From Sphaeroforma sirkka (Eukaryota > Opisthokonta > Ichthyosporea > Ichthyophonida): a stretch of 37,500 nucleotides of DNA. Each line of letters opens with the position of its first letter. Within the stretch, counting starts at the first letter, position 1. The stretch spans positions 22,501 to 60,000 of the forward strand of contig LUCW03000077.1 of NCBI GenBank assembly GCA_001586965.3, in the 5' to 3' direction. The notes beneath the pieces are model-generated. The model worked only from the letters and a program-made list of their open reading frames with translations. It did not search any database and was not told the DNA's origin. Positions 14,389 through 26,300 of the stretch are shown here, piece by piece. The position numbers and the translations under genes are program-made.

Positions 14389-14523
14389 GCGAGTTTGGTA
14401 CTCATACAAGTATCACACCTGTTGTGCAATGCTATTATAACTGAGTGAGCTTCACATACTTACATCATTTTTAGCTCGCTTTTTCCCTTTGCCACCTGGC
14501 GTCACAGTTCGTTTGCTCGACAT
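6497..14523 (-). CDS. TOP6A: DNA topoisomerase VI subunit A (TOP6A / SPO11-3 type), 10 exons
   Basis: Exons in transcript order: 14523-14464, 12231-12030, 11216-11132, 10737-10647, 10254-10120, 9667-9560, 8897-8812, 8236-8091, 7119-6984, 6674-6497. All phases agree and give 408 aa, close to the plant protein. The subunit makes the 5'-tyrosyl-linked double-strand cut of type IIB topoisomerase VI with a GHKL-ATPase B partner. Seen: Lys-rich N-terminus (GKGKKRAK), winged-helix/CAP catalytic motif [11 protein letters not shown] with candidate Tyr151, GCTRSSLNV-like segment, Toprim motifs VEKDA (Glu237) and DSDPHG (Asp289, Asp291), [28 protein letters not shown], and the diagnostic C-terminus ending [12 protein letters not shown]...[11 protein letters not shown]. 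Similarity to plant TOP6A (BIN5/RHL2) is near-collinear, far closer than to meiotic SPO11. The A of the start codon has an A at -3. No subunit B gene lies in the window. Confidence 0.96.
7120..8090 (-). other. TOP6A intron 8 with (TG)n/(TA)n microsatellite
   Basis: GT..AG intron between the DSDPHG exon and the SKNMSYDS exon (HG|S joined across phase 1). A TG run and short TA run lie at about 7852-7888. No coding signal was seen in the rest. Confidence 0.7.
8898..9559 (-). other. TOP6A GC-AG intron
   Basis: The upstream exon ends ATAAAG and is followed by GCGAGT; the intron ends CCACAG before GGCGATGCT. Joining here gives [19 protein letters not shown], which aligns residue for residue with plant TOP6A. 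No nearby GT donor keeps both frame and length, so a GC donor is the best reading. Confidence 0.75.
10769..10800. repeat. (AT)n microsatellite near a TOP6A splice acceptor
   Basis: A run of AT dinucleotides with one AC break, 32-63 nt upstream of the acceptor of TOP6A exon 4 (10737) in transcript sense, so it occupies the expected branch-point region. Confidence 0.85.
12755..14392. repeat. microsatellite island in TOP6A intron 1
   Basis: About 1.6 kb made almost wholly of simple repeats: (CA)n, long (AT)n, AT/ATT mixtures, and a (CATA)n tetranucleotide block near 14275-14345, with unique sequence only at about 13730-13800. It sits in TOP6A intron 1 (12232-14463). Tyr/Ile-, Cys/Val- and His/Thr-rich open frames here are translations of the repeats, not genes. 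Confidence 0.95.
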
Positions 14524-14770
14524 ATTTTGTGAGTCTTTTATGATTTCTTTGGCACTTGTATTGGACAATATCCAGCAACTAGGCTATACTGTATACACTT
14601 CGAGTGATTGTTCACAACCTTCGTGCAATAAAATGGTGATATGATCTATCAGAAGCTAATCAAACTTTTATTACATTAGTTGTTATGTTGCTGCCATTCA
14701 CACTCTAGTAGTAGTTGTATCCTTAGAGCGGTGGGATGCATCGATTTACGGTACAAGTTGTTTATTATGA

Positions 14771-14807
14771 TAAAATGACAGATCCCCTTTTTTTATCTGT
14801 CATTTTA
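14771..14807. repeat. perfect 13-bp inverted repeat, 11-nt loop
   Basis: Left arm TAAAATGACAGAT (14771-14783) and right arm ATCTGTCATTTTA (14795-14807) are exact reverse complements around a C4T7 loop. It lies about 250 bp upstream of the TOP6A start codon. It may be a cruciform, a regulatory palindrome or the remnant of a small element; nothing decides between these. Confidence 0.8.
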
Positions 14808-16071
14808 CATATTAATATCGGAACTTCTGAAGGCTTTCCCGCAAAGTGATGACGGATTTTTGCCCTCGTCAACCAATAATATTTGACTGAAAAATTCAAA
14901 TCCCGCCAATTTTTGAAACTCAATGAGTCAATAGCTTATTAGCACATTTCGAGGTCCAACCTCGCGTTGAAAACGGGTTTCCAGTTGGCTTTATGTAAAA
15001 ACGTATAGAATTTGAAATATACGATCGTGTTGGCCCTGTTGTATAGTTTTGGGTGCATGTTCGGAGCCCTGTCATTATATTGCCTAAGGTGTCGATTAGT
15101 ACTGCCACCACTTTTCGCAGCAGCCTTTTACATATTTTGTAGAAAAAGAATAGATTGAGCGTGTCCATTCACCAAAAAAATATACGTTTTTTTAAACGGA
15201 TTGGGGTTATTTTTAGTAGTTAGAGACTCGAGAGCGAGGCTGTAGCGGTGTAGAATGGTAGTCAACGTGAGAAGATCCCATTGGTTTATACGTGTATGTA
15301 ATTCGTAAACAACCAAATACAGACCACAACAATGAACTACGGCGAATAACATATAAATAGGACTCCGACAACACTTGAACTCGCTATCTTTTGTGCAGAG
15401 TGCAATAACAGTATCTATGAAGGTCTCCTGAGGTCTGTTTATTCGCTATTTGAAAACAATCAATCCATTCCAGTATCAGGTGCCTAACGGCCCTGGTCAA
15501 TTTTTAACACGCCGCTTCGTGCGGGGTATACCTCAATTATATCAAAAATATAAACAAAACAACGACGATAAGCAAAGGTGGAGTTCTTTGTAGGCGTGTA
15601 GACTGGCTCATACTGTGTACACTGTATACAGGGCCATCTTACTGTATATATAGCCATCTAGCAGATATATATATAGGACACACCTCAATAATAGCTTTCA
15701 ACGACGTCAACTAATGGCGAGGATGGTCGTCATATACATCGTCTTGCAGTCCTGCACAATAAATAGTACCTCATCGTGCGGTTTCGCCTCGATAAAATGG
15801 CAATAAAATAACAAAATAGCGTACTATATGAAGTAGTGCATTGCGGTCGACAGAAGTCGTTTGGCCATGCAGACTTTAGCTTTCAGTATTTCATAGGTAG
15901 TGATTGATAGTAAGTACTCTTGTTGCAGTTCTAGACTACAGATAAAACTCACCCGTGTAATAAGTCGATAGGTTGGTCGCTCACGTTGTGTATTTTAGTA
16001 CGACCTACGGTTGTATATGATTATTTGTACTTGTGTGGATTCGCTCGCGTCCGTCGATCAGACAGGCCCTA

Positions 16072-16123
16072 ACCTCTTTGCATCTATTTCGAAGGTATGC
16101 TCTGACCTCTTTGCATCTATTTC
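16072..16123. repeat. short tandem duplication, 33-bp period
   Basis: The 19-mer ACCTCTTTGCATCTATTTC occurs at 16072-16090 and again at 16105-16123. Confidence 0.85.
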
Positions 16124-16509
16124 TGTTGTGGCCGTGCCATAAATTACATTCAATGGTGTTTATTTGTAAACCTTCTTGGTTCTCGTGAACCCATAAGGAT
16201 TGCAAAGCGTGAAATATGGATATAGTTAACGTTATTTGGATACTAATTTAATTCATTTTCAATATTTTGAAAGTATTCATATGTGCGCAACAAAGCGCTC
16301 ATCGTGTGGTCGTATGTCGTATGCAGATCTGTTTTCCAGCACTATCATCGTAAGCCCAAATAGACAACGACAAAGAAAGTCGCGAGTAATATTGTCTACC
16401 TTGTACACTGCGCCAAAATAGAGGCGCTCGAATTGAGGGAGGGATAAAATCTCAGCTCTCAGCCGGCATTTAAGTATGTAAGCCTAACGTAAACAGGGTT
16501 GCTTGCATA

Positions 16510-16515
16510 TTTATT
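16510..16515 (-). terminator. poly(A) signal overlapping the ELM2-SANT stop codon
   Basis: The minus strand reads GAGTGAATAAAT: the last base of the TGA stop is the first base of AATAAA. If used, the 3' UTR would be only some 15-30 nt. Confidence 0.5.
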
Positions 16516-19265
16516 CACTCTTTCAAAGATCTCGTATACTTGCTGAAAGCCTCACTAGTTCTGAGCCCTTTGCTGTCCTTGTCTTCCCACGTTTCCACGT
16601 CGGTGTCTTCCCATCGAACCTACGAAGACAACAGCACCCCACATGGCAGATATTAGGACGAATAAAACGAACGTGCTGAAACAAGTATGAGACAAGATTC
16701 AAATCTCATGACTATATGAAACAGGATTTCAAATCATGTGATTATTGATCTCCAACCCATAAGTATTTGTTGTGACGCGGGTTCAAGCACAGTTGCTGAT
16801 ACTAAAATTGGTCGATGCAGCTCACATCCGTACAAACGCTTCTGAGGAGTCGCCATTGATCGGAACTTCAACGCTCTAGATAAGCTCGTGCGGTAATTTC
16901 GTTAATATATGAATACTGAAAACGAGATTGACAATACAAAGGCTGAGACACACGAATTGGTCGTAGTGATAATCTAAGTACCTTGTATTCCCAGCGAGTT
17001 CCACGCTTCCGCCTGTCCAAGACTGCCGCTATACGGAATAGACCTATTTTTCTCTTCCAATTACTACGGGAGTGGTACAGTCATTAGTGTAACGCTTACG
17101 AATTGAATAAGAGTATGGAAGACATTACGCTTACAAAACGGAACCTCACGGTAGCAAACCAAAAAGGCGACTCAAACACAAAGGGTGCATCGACCATTAA
17201 CTTCAATAACATACACTATCACTTCGTTGCAGTCGTGGATGGGACCGCAATTCGACCTGTACCACACGTCCATGAAGGTATTTACAAATGATCGACATCT
17301 CGGCGATCGCATCCACTGTGGGACGGGTATGAAGTGAATCAGTTGGGCCAATTCTAATTCAGGAACAAGTCATACATTCCCTCTTCATACCCAGCAATGA
17401 AAAGTATCCTATCAAAATAGTTTGGACATGGTCACTGTTCGCTAACTTCATACAGATCATTGGTTGCTATGGTTAGATCATACCCATCGCACTTACCTGG
17501 AAGTAGAAGTTGATAATCTCGTTATAGCTTCTACCCGCAATCTGTAAAGTATATGTAGAGTATAAGTGGACGTATTGTCAGACGAGAAACGCAATACTAA
17601 CCAAGATTGCTGGTGGTGGATAGTTTCGTGTTGAAAATCGACTCAAGTGAACGTGAGACAGTGAAAGTGACCGCTAAATCTGCAACCTGAGCGTGGCTGA
17701 AGTAAGCTCTACTTTGTATAGTTTTAGAGACATGGAATGGAGAGAAATCTCTGGATAAAATTGTAGCTTGGATAATGTAATAATGTAGTTCCCTACCTTA
17801 AATCGCTCGAAATCCTTCCCGTGTTGCACGAGTTCGATCTCAAAATTGACTATATCGGAGTTCGACCACGCAAGGGTCCTTGGGGTGTTCTTTTGTAATT
17901 CCTCTTTTGCCTAAAAATAACAGCAGAGCAAACAAATCAATCAGTATCATCCGCGGGAATCGACACAGAACATAAAAAATGAAATGCGCCAGTGCAGAAC
18001 AGCTCCAGAATACTGAATCAATGTATTCCTGTCGACTGCCACCAGTGGAGCAACGAGATTATTCCCAGATTTTGAATGACAGACGAGATTCAATCAGCAA
18101 CTTGACCTTCGTATAAATTCACACGAAGAGAAACATGAGAACTTTGAGGATATACATTCTGATATGGATTTCGGTCGTGTCGTTTGTGGATACTCATACA
18201 CGTACATTTTAATTTACATTGACGGATGCACATCAGTCAATAGAGTAGGAATATTTATTCCGGGCCCAATAGGTACGAATCGATGGCAGAAGTTCAATAT
18301 TGAGGTCATTCTCAACTCTAGACAGAATACTATCTCGGAGGACACGCCAGCCATAAATATACCGATTGAAATTGTAGACATACCTTTTCCACATCACACC
18401 CATTAAGCGTGAGGGTGGCTAGTATTGTAGTGATCTGGAGATCTCGTGGTGTGGGAAGATTAAATCCAGTACGGCCCACTCTGAGTGTTGGGAGAGCCTC
18501 TTCTAAGTATCTAGCTAGCTCTGTATCGTCTATGCAATTCTCCGGTTGCCAGATTAGGCGGCCTAAATGATCGGCCCTTGACGTCAATTGCTGTCGGTAG
18601 TGTTCGGGTGTGGGGTTCGACAAAACCGATGGAATTTGTGCCACCCGACACATTTGATTGTATCTGTGGAGTGAAGTAGACAGTCGGCGTGTATAGAGTT
18701 GAACCCGTGCAGATTGAGAAATGGTACGGACTCAATACGCAAGCACTTACAAATCAAATCCTGCTAGAAGTCATTTACTATACCCACACATGGATGCGTT
18801 AGAAGTGTCGCTCACCGAAATAAAGTGTACATACTTACTATTCCTTTCGTCATAATTTAACACACACAAGCTTTCTCTTATAGATACAAAGCTAGGTACA
18901 GAACATTGATACAGACCTAAAACGGAATTAATGTACGTTCTGAAAGGAGGATAGAAATACCGTAATTGCCATAGACTGCCATACCGTTTCCTTCAGCTAC
19001 ATTTCCACGCTAATACCACGTGTGTTTCTCAGCTAATATCCTAACATATACACAATGCTGTATATATTGATATATACCTAGTCAAAATAACAAACATGGA
19101 TATCTTATTTATACCTCCTCTATATGAAACACGCACATCCCATATACGTGTTGACCAATATCAAATTATAGTAGGTTAGACTCCAAAAAAACTATGTATC
19201 AGCACATACTAAATTAAATATAGGCATGATATATATATATTATATATATATATATATTTATATAT

Positions 19266-19348
<83 letters not shown>

Positions 19349-19360
19349 CAATACATATAT

Positions 19361-19415
<55 letters not shown>

Positions 19416-21767
19416 ATATGCCATATATATATATACATATATAATATATTATATTATATATATATATTATATTATATATTATTATATAATAATATACATA
19501 TTATTGGCATATTATATACATATATATACATATTAATAACAATATATACATATATTAATTAATATTATAGGTATTATATAATAATACAATGTTATTATGC
19601 ATAATATAGCATATATTAATGGTTATTATATTATTATATTATATCCCATTACATGCATATTACATATTATTATTATATTACAACAGTAACATCTATATAT
19701 TTAAGCATACATGTACAACACATAACATACAAACATATGATATACACGTATTATTATTACAAGCATATTATTATACATATATGTATGTATACATATTATA
19801 TTATATACATACATATCATACATACAAACACGTGCCAACACCCACACATTCACACAACGCAACATCCATACATATGCATATGTTATGCCTTATAGCATAT
19901 GTAATGTATATATATTATTGTTATATTATACATTGCATATATATATTATGTTATTATTATACATACATATATAATACACATAATATTACATAATTACAAC
20001 ACAGGTACATACCATGTCATCAATCAACAACACATCAATTCAAACAAACCACGCATCATCAACCCATACAAATATATTATTATATATTATTATTATTATT
20101 AATATTATTATTATTATATGCATACATGGTTGAAAAAAGTGAATATACGTGCATTATGATGCATGTGTACGTATGTACATACGGTAATGCATCCATATAC
20201 ATTACATTGTTATTATATAAGATATACCAATATATAATGAACATATAATATATACATATTGCATATTATTGCTGTTATAGATTATTAATACATAATATTA
20301 TACATATTATTATTATTGCCATATTGTATACATATATACATACACATAATACATATACATATGCACATCATCATATATACACATGTTGTTCATACATTAT
20401 TGTATTATGCATAATTATATACATACATATATATAATATTATTATGTGCTAGCAGCATATATTATTATTGGCATATTATTATTATTATATTATATTATAC
20501 ATACATATACATATTATTATAATATATTATTATTATTTATATACATATTAATATACAATATCATACATACATACATTATCCTCATCATCATCATCATCAC
20601 ATATTAATATTACATATTATACATGTAATTAACAACAATACTGCACTTGCCAACAACACGCATAGGACATTATCATATAATATTATATATTATACATGTT
20701 ATTATAATATACATATTATTGCCGTGCGCGCACGCATGCACGTTACCATCAACTCAATAACATCATCATCATCATCATCAATAACATAATAATAATACAT
20801 ATTATATATATATATGTATACATATACATATTAATATTATTATATTATTATTACATATTATATACATATGTATGCATAATACATATATGCATATGCACGC
20901 ACATACACATACATGCAACATACGCCGCCAACAACACGTCAACAATCATCACGAATGCTCACGTATATGTACATAACAATAACAATCAATCACATACACA
21001 TATTATTATTATATATATACATATATATACATACATACATATATGCGTGTGTGTGTGAACAGTGAACAGGAACATAAACATGGCATGTATTGAACAATAT
21101 GTAAACCATTATATGCACATTATATATATATAACCGTATACATACATACATACATACATGCACGCATTACACACACACATCATCATCAATATTATTATAT
21201 ATTACTGTTATATTATATATATTATTATATATATACATATTACATATTATTATTATTATTATATTATTATTATATTGGTTACACATATATATATATATGC
21301 AATACATATTGCAATATGATCTATATATACATAAACAGATAACACAGAAACATAGAAAACATAATAAAACATAAAAATAATAGAAATATACATATTATAT
21401 ATTGTTATATTATTATTATTACATAATATTGTTATTAATATTATTTAACATAACATAATAATATTAATACATACATTATTATTATATACACATTATATAT
21501 TATTATATATTATTACATATATATATATTATTATTATTATTATTACATATGGTTACATGGACATGATTGCGCGGTGCATTTAGTTACATGCATTATGTCA
21601 ATATAATATTATTATTATTATATATTATTATTATATATTACATACATATTATTATATTATATATATTATATATATTATATATATATATATATACATATAT
21701 ATGTATGTGTGTTATTATTTATATACATATATATGTGTATTATTATATGTTATATATATATATATAT

Positions 21768-21806
<39 letters not shown>

Positions 21807-21823
21807 GATAAATATATATTCTA

Positions 21824-21881
<58 letters not shown>

Positions 21882-22950
21882 TTTATATAAATATAAAATA
21901 TATATATATATATATATCACACAATCGTGTTCAGCTATGTATATCATACCTCGACAATAACATACCCTAAATACCACTACGATTGCTAATTCGATGTAGT
22001 CAAATCTAGACATAATCGTACTGTAGGGCAGAATGCTTTACAAAGTAAGTAGTGTACACATATCATGATCAGACAACCTACCTTTTCTCGAGCATTTCCA
22101 TACTCATTTCACACTCCGCCATCTCGTCATCGCTCTCCTCGACCACCCGCACTACGGCCATATCATCAGCATCCGAATCCATGCCCGGGTGCCATTCACT
22201 GTCATCCGAGGAGTCGTCGGATTCGTCACTGTCCTCTTGCTCCGTTGGTACATCTATGATGGGGGGCTTGAATTTGTTGGCTTCCCTTGTATTCATTTTC
22301 TTTGCCTCAGCTATCGATGGGTTATTCATCTGTACATCCTTCTCTATCTCCGATTCCATCTTGTAGCGCTTCTGATTACTCTCACCTGTCGATGGGGACA
22401 ATTCTTCCTTGGCTATACTGAGCGCACTATCGCCTTGAGAGCTCGGCGCATCCGATGCCTGTATTGATGTGTTGACTGAATTGATCATACCCAATAGGGT
22501 AGCCCCACCAACAGATTGAATGGGACTCGTTCCGTCACTAGTTATCTGTGTACAGCTTTTCTGGTTGGATTGCTCGCCGACTACTACTATTCCAGTACTA
22601 TCGTCCGCATCTGATGTGGCAGTCTCGCGTACGGATTGGTCCTTCGTGGACACGGCATCGTCACCCGGGAGCACGCTTCCAGAACTGAGCTGCATTTCGC
22701 GCTTTGTCGACAAATCCTTTATCTGAGCTGCAAATATACCACCCTCTTCCGAGTTCGCACCTTTTAAACTGTCTCTCGCAACAAGTCCATGCACTTCACC
22801 ATTCACAATCGTCTGGTTTCCTGAACAAGCTTGCTTGTCATCAGCCTCAGTCTTCTCCTCAGCCAAAAGGCCAGTCATGCCTTCCCAGCCAAGTTTACCC
22901 TGTGCATGCCCCTCTACATATGGCTCTGCATGTCCTGGTGTGCCCTCCAT
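16515..22950 (-). CDS. ELM2-SANT co-repressor protein with C-terminal Tudor/chromobarrel-like segment
   Basis: Exons in transcript order: 22950(possibly 22995)-22082, 18663-18384, 17910-17797, 17541-17497, 17315-17215, 17063-16982, 16619-16515. From ATG 22950 this gives 531 aa with all phases agreeing. Residues 1-289 are low-complexity, ending in an acidic Ser/Asp stretch ([20 protein letters not shown]). An ELM2 domain follows at about 290-383 (CRVAQIP, then [35 protein letters not shown]). Then a SANT domain at about 394-440 ([39 protein letters not shown]). The end, 466-510, reads [43 protein letters not shown], like a Tudor-knot or chromobarrel. ELM2-SANT proteins (MTA, MIER, RERE, CoREST kin) recruit class I histone deacetylases; that role here is inferred. 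The exon at 17315-17215 is the weakest, supported by phase and strong splice sites only. An acceptor at 22996 leaves open an upstream exon. Confidence 0.85.
19228..21917. repeat. microsatellite island in ELM2-SANT intron 1
   Basis: About 2.7 kb of (AT)n, (ATT)n/(TTA)n, (CATA)n and short unique islands, with (AT)n runs of some 70 bp near 19270-19342 and 21826-21878. It fills most of the 3.4-kb intron 18664-22081. Tyr/Ile-rich open frames in it are repeat translations. Confidence 0.95.
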
Positions 22951-23365
22951 GCTTGCGAGTAGCGTCACTTGCCACTCAGGGCGGATCTCCGGGGACTGTG
23001 CTCAACACTTGTGTCGCGAACGGTAAAAGGACAATATCCCAAATCCTGTGAAACTAAATTCAACAAACAAATGGTGCTCAAACACTATATTGCCCGCCAA
23101 AAAAAAACCATGACGTGCTAATATCACTATTTTCGGTTTTATAGTTCCTCTTCAAACTAACACATTTTGAAATATTCATTTACTTTTTATGTTCATAAAC
23201 CCTGTACAGACTACAGTTGTACTGTGTACACGAAACGTTGTTTGTGACTCTGTTTGTTACACTCGGATCGCCGTTTCACTCAGGTATTTGCACTACAGAA
23301 GTACGCTGGGGCGGTCAATGAGACGTTGTTGTAGGTACCTAGGAGTAGTCTGTAGCTAAAACAGC
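22951..23365. promoter_or_regulatory. divergent promoter region between ELM2-SANT and SWIM-SNF2 genes
   Basis: The start codons of two opposed genes are about 415 bp apart with no other gene between. I see no firm TATA box or named factor site. It may also hold an upstream exon of the ELM2-SANT gene, since an acceptor-like CACAG precedes 22995 on the minus strand. Confidence 0.55.
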
Positions 23366-26300
23366 ATGCCATCATCGAAAAAGGGCGCGTTCGGGTTGAC
23401 ACCTTGGGTATGTTGTTGGTCTTAGAAGAATATATCTAAATTCAATGTGTATGTATAGGACGGTAATATACTACACATAAACGGTAAATAATCTTGGCTA
23501 ATCCTAATACCGTTAAGGGACCGCTCAAAGCACCAAAAAGTGAGATATGCACGATTTGTCGAGCTTCTAGCCCTCAGGTAGTTAGGGGGGGTGTATGAAA
23601 GGATAAAGGAATCGGTCGGAGCAGACAAACCGGGAAAGAATCGACTATGTTAATCTGTACTGTTGGAACATGTCTATATCAATGACCTTTGATGATTTCA
23701 TTTTCAAAATCATAAACAGACTTTCGTCTCATTTAGCGTTGTCTGCTTCAGGTCATATATCTTTAATAAAGATTCCGAGATCATTGTGTACTTCTGCACA
23801 CAGGTGTATACCTAAGAGCTTCGCATTTCGACTTTATCAACTTATACGTATTCAGCGAAGAGGAATATATTATATAGTATAGCTTTAGATTATACGCTGG
23901 TCTATAGTCAAAGAATTGCTGTGCGTTTGGAATTTATCTGTGCATACGCACATGTACTTTGCATATGCGATAGTCCTTGAGCCTCGTAAATCCATGGGGG
24001 AGGAGGATAGGGTCGGATGACTATGTTAATTATTGCATTTCGGCAAAGGAACTAAATATAGCTAGATGTGATATTGCCAACTGCCTGCTAGTTTGTATCG
24101 TATAAATGCTCATACAGCCGTACTATATGTGAACTGCATAATTGAACTAAATGGCCCCATCATCATAGGGCGGGGAGCTGTTAAACGCAATGACATCTCT
24201 TGGGGGCAGGTTGGAGAGAGGTGCGGCACTCGCCCGCACCGGGAAAGTGTTTGAGACGGAAATCAAAGGTACTGCAAATACCATCGGCCTTCTTCCTGCC
24301 ACTATTTAAGTATTATTAACATATCACTCATGCATATGTTTGCACTGTGATTTAAAGCATGTATAGCCTCTTTTGGATGTTTTCTCTGTTATCTACAATC
24401 GACCAAGTACTTGTGTGTAATCATTTACGAGACAACTGGGCCAACAGTATTTCTCGCACCTTCAAACGCTCCAGTAAACCCTTCTGGAGCCAGAACAATC
24501 CTGCATTCCATGATTTTTATTTGCAATGTATCAGGTGGTGCATTTTTCGACTGAATGTTGTAAGTTGATCTATACATATGATATTACAGGCAATTCGGTA
24601 ACGTCAAAGGTAAAAGGAGTTTCCAGTCCTTTTTACACAGTCAGCTGCACATGGCCTCGTTTCCAGGAAGAGCAAAAGAACGCGATAGTGAAGCTCATTC
24701 AGCAAAACCCACAATTTTTAGGCGAAATTCTTCGGTATGTGTTAATGTTCATATCAGCCTTGTTATTACAATGTCCGTGTGCAATCTAAGGAACAGTTTG
24801 TGAAGCTACCGTGGAGGGTTTTCCGATACAATTTGTGCCAAATTCGCAATAACTAGCACCGAATTTTTGCTAGTAGCTGGCGGGAAGTACCCTGATCTGT
24901 GCCTGTTTAAGTGGCTGTGTGATAGTCTGTTTTATTTCGCTCCCGGACAGACGTGCTGTTTAATCGTCTCGTCTATCGTTGTGAGTATTCACTCGCTTTC
25001 TGTCTCTCCCTGCAACTTACCTCTAGGGGAAATCTACCCGTTGATTTGATAAAGGCAATACAACATCTGGCGGCACAGACTGGGGGCGTGGCTTTACTGC
25101 CCACTTCGTACCATGAGTTGAACGGACTGTGTAATTGCCCAGATAACATGGGGGGTGGAGGAGGAGGGTATTACGGCAGGAGCACCAAACGCTCGGGAGA
25201 CCCTTGTAAGCACCAGGCAGGCCTTTTCTACATGGTATGTTAATTGGTGATGTACGTATCCGCTGGCGATCTCAGGCAGGCCTACGGCATTCGAAGGAGA
25301 TTTGATCGTGCTTATCGTCCATATGTACACCTTACCTCCGTGAGTAAACACTTCAAGGGTTAAATTTTCTATTAAAGCTTCTATCTCCATTGCACTTCCA
25401 CCTGGACAGATAATCAAAGAGGTGGATAACAACCCGTTCACTCTCTTCACACTGCACGGTCTCGATATCATTGTGAGTTTGGGTATGCAGTCGGTGGGCC
25501 AGGCCACAACAACCCTCGCCTATCCCTTCACTATCACACAATACGCACATGATTCCGATGGGCACACAGAACCGCAGAGCACCACAGACACAGTGGCGCT
25601 ACCCAAACTCTGCGCGGCGACGTCTTTTATCAGTCGGCTGCTTTCGCCGAATCCTATCTTTGATTCCACCTGTGACTTTCGCGACGTTCTGTTGAGAGTA
25701 TACACACTTGCAACGACCAAGGGTAAAGGGTCAAAAAAACTACGGGCGGAGCCAGTATGGATGGCTGGTTTAGATCAGGAGGATGTTGATAGATTGCACG
25801 CCATTCTCTCGCATTCGCATATCAAAGTGCACGTGTGTGCTGATTTGGAACCATCAAAAACATTCGTTTTAATCGACAATGAACTATTTAGAAACGATGA
25901 CAACGACGCAAGCAGTGGGGACTACATGAATATGCTGCATCCGGCGAATCTGATGCGTTCGCAGTCTATATCTATGGGTATGCCGGTAGTTGCTCTGGAC
26001 ACACTCTTAGCACTACTCCTTCGATTTCAGGTATGATATCCGATTGATAAAGTATTGTATTTTATTTTATATTAATCTGCGCACTTTGCGGATAGAACAG
26101 TAAGTACATGCTGAGCTGCATCCCTTCTCGCTGGAGTGTATCTTTATCTGCCTTTAAATGGACTGTTCGTGAGTGGTGATGCTCTTTCGGTGTCTCTGGT
26201 CTGAAAATTATGGTCAGTTTCCCAAATCTGTATATGTCTATCATTCAGAGCATAAGCTTTAGCACTTTTGAAGTCCCTCCTCTGACTTGTGTTTGTGATG

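Larger units (their letters stand above)
14524..16514. other. intergenic region between TOP6A start and ELM2-SANT gene end
   Basis: Nearly 2 kb upstream of TOP6A and downstream of the tandemly oriented ELM2-SANT gene. It should hold the TOP6A promoter. Apart from the hairpin at 14771-14807 and the short duplication at 16072-16123 I see no domain, coherent exon series or RNA gene. Confidence 0.5.

Noticed and set aside
13110-14448. Long Tyr/Ile-, Cys/Val- and His/Thr-rich open frames on both strands
   Set aside because: They are translations of (AT)n, (CA)n and (CATA)n microsatellites in an intron.
6497-14523. Meiotic SPO11 as the identity of this gene
   Set aside because: The long collinear match, including the C-terminal [12 protein letters not shown] block and [12 protein letters not shown], is to the TOP6A (SPO11-3) group rather than SPO11-1/2.
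17103-17291. Plus-strand open frame of 62 codons
   Set aside because: It lies opposite the minus-strand exon 17315-17215 of the ELM2-SANT gene and matches nothing known; the minus-strand reading fits splice sites and phase.
17640-17725. Possible extra ELM2-SANT exon ([10 protein letters not shown] reading)
   Set aside because: Its phase does not connect to the next exon, and skipping it gives a nearly normal SANT helix 3.
19214-22013. Tyr/Ile-rich open frames on both strands
   Set aside because: Microsatellite translations in intron 1 of the ELM2-SANT gene.
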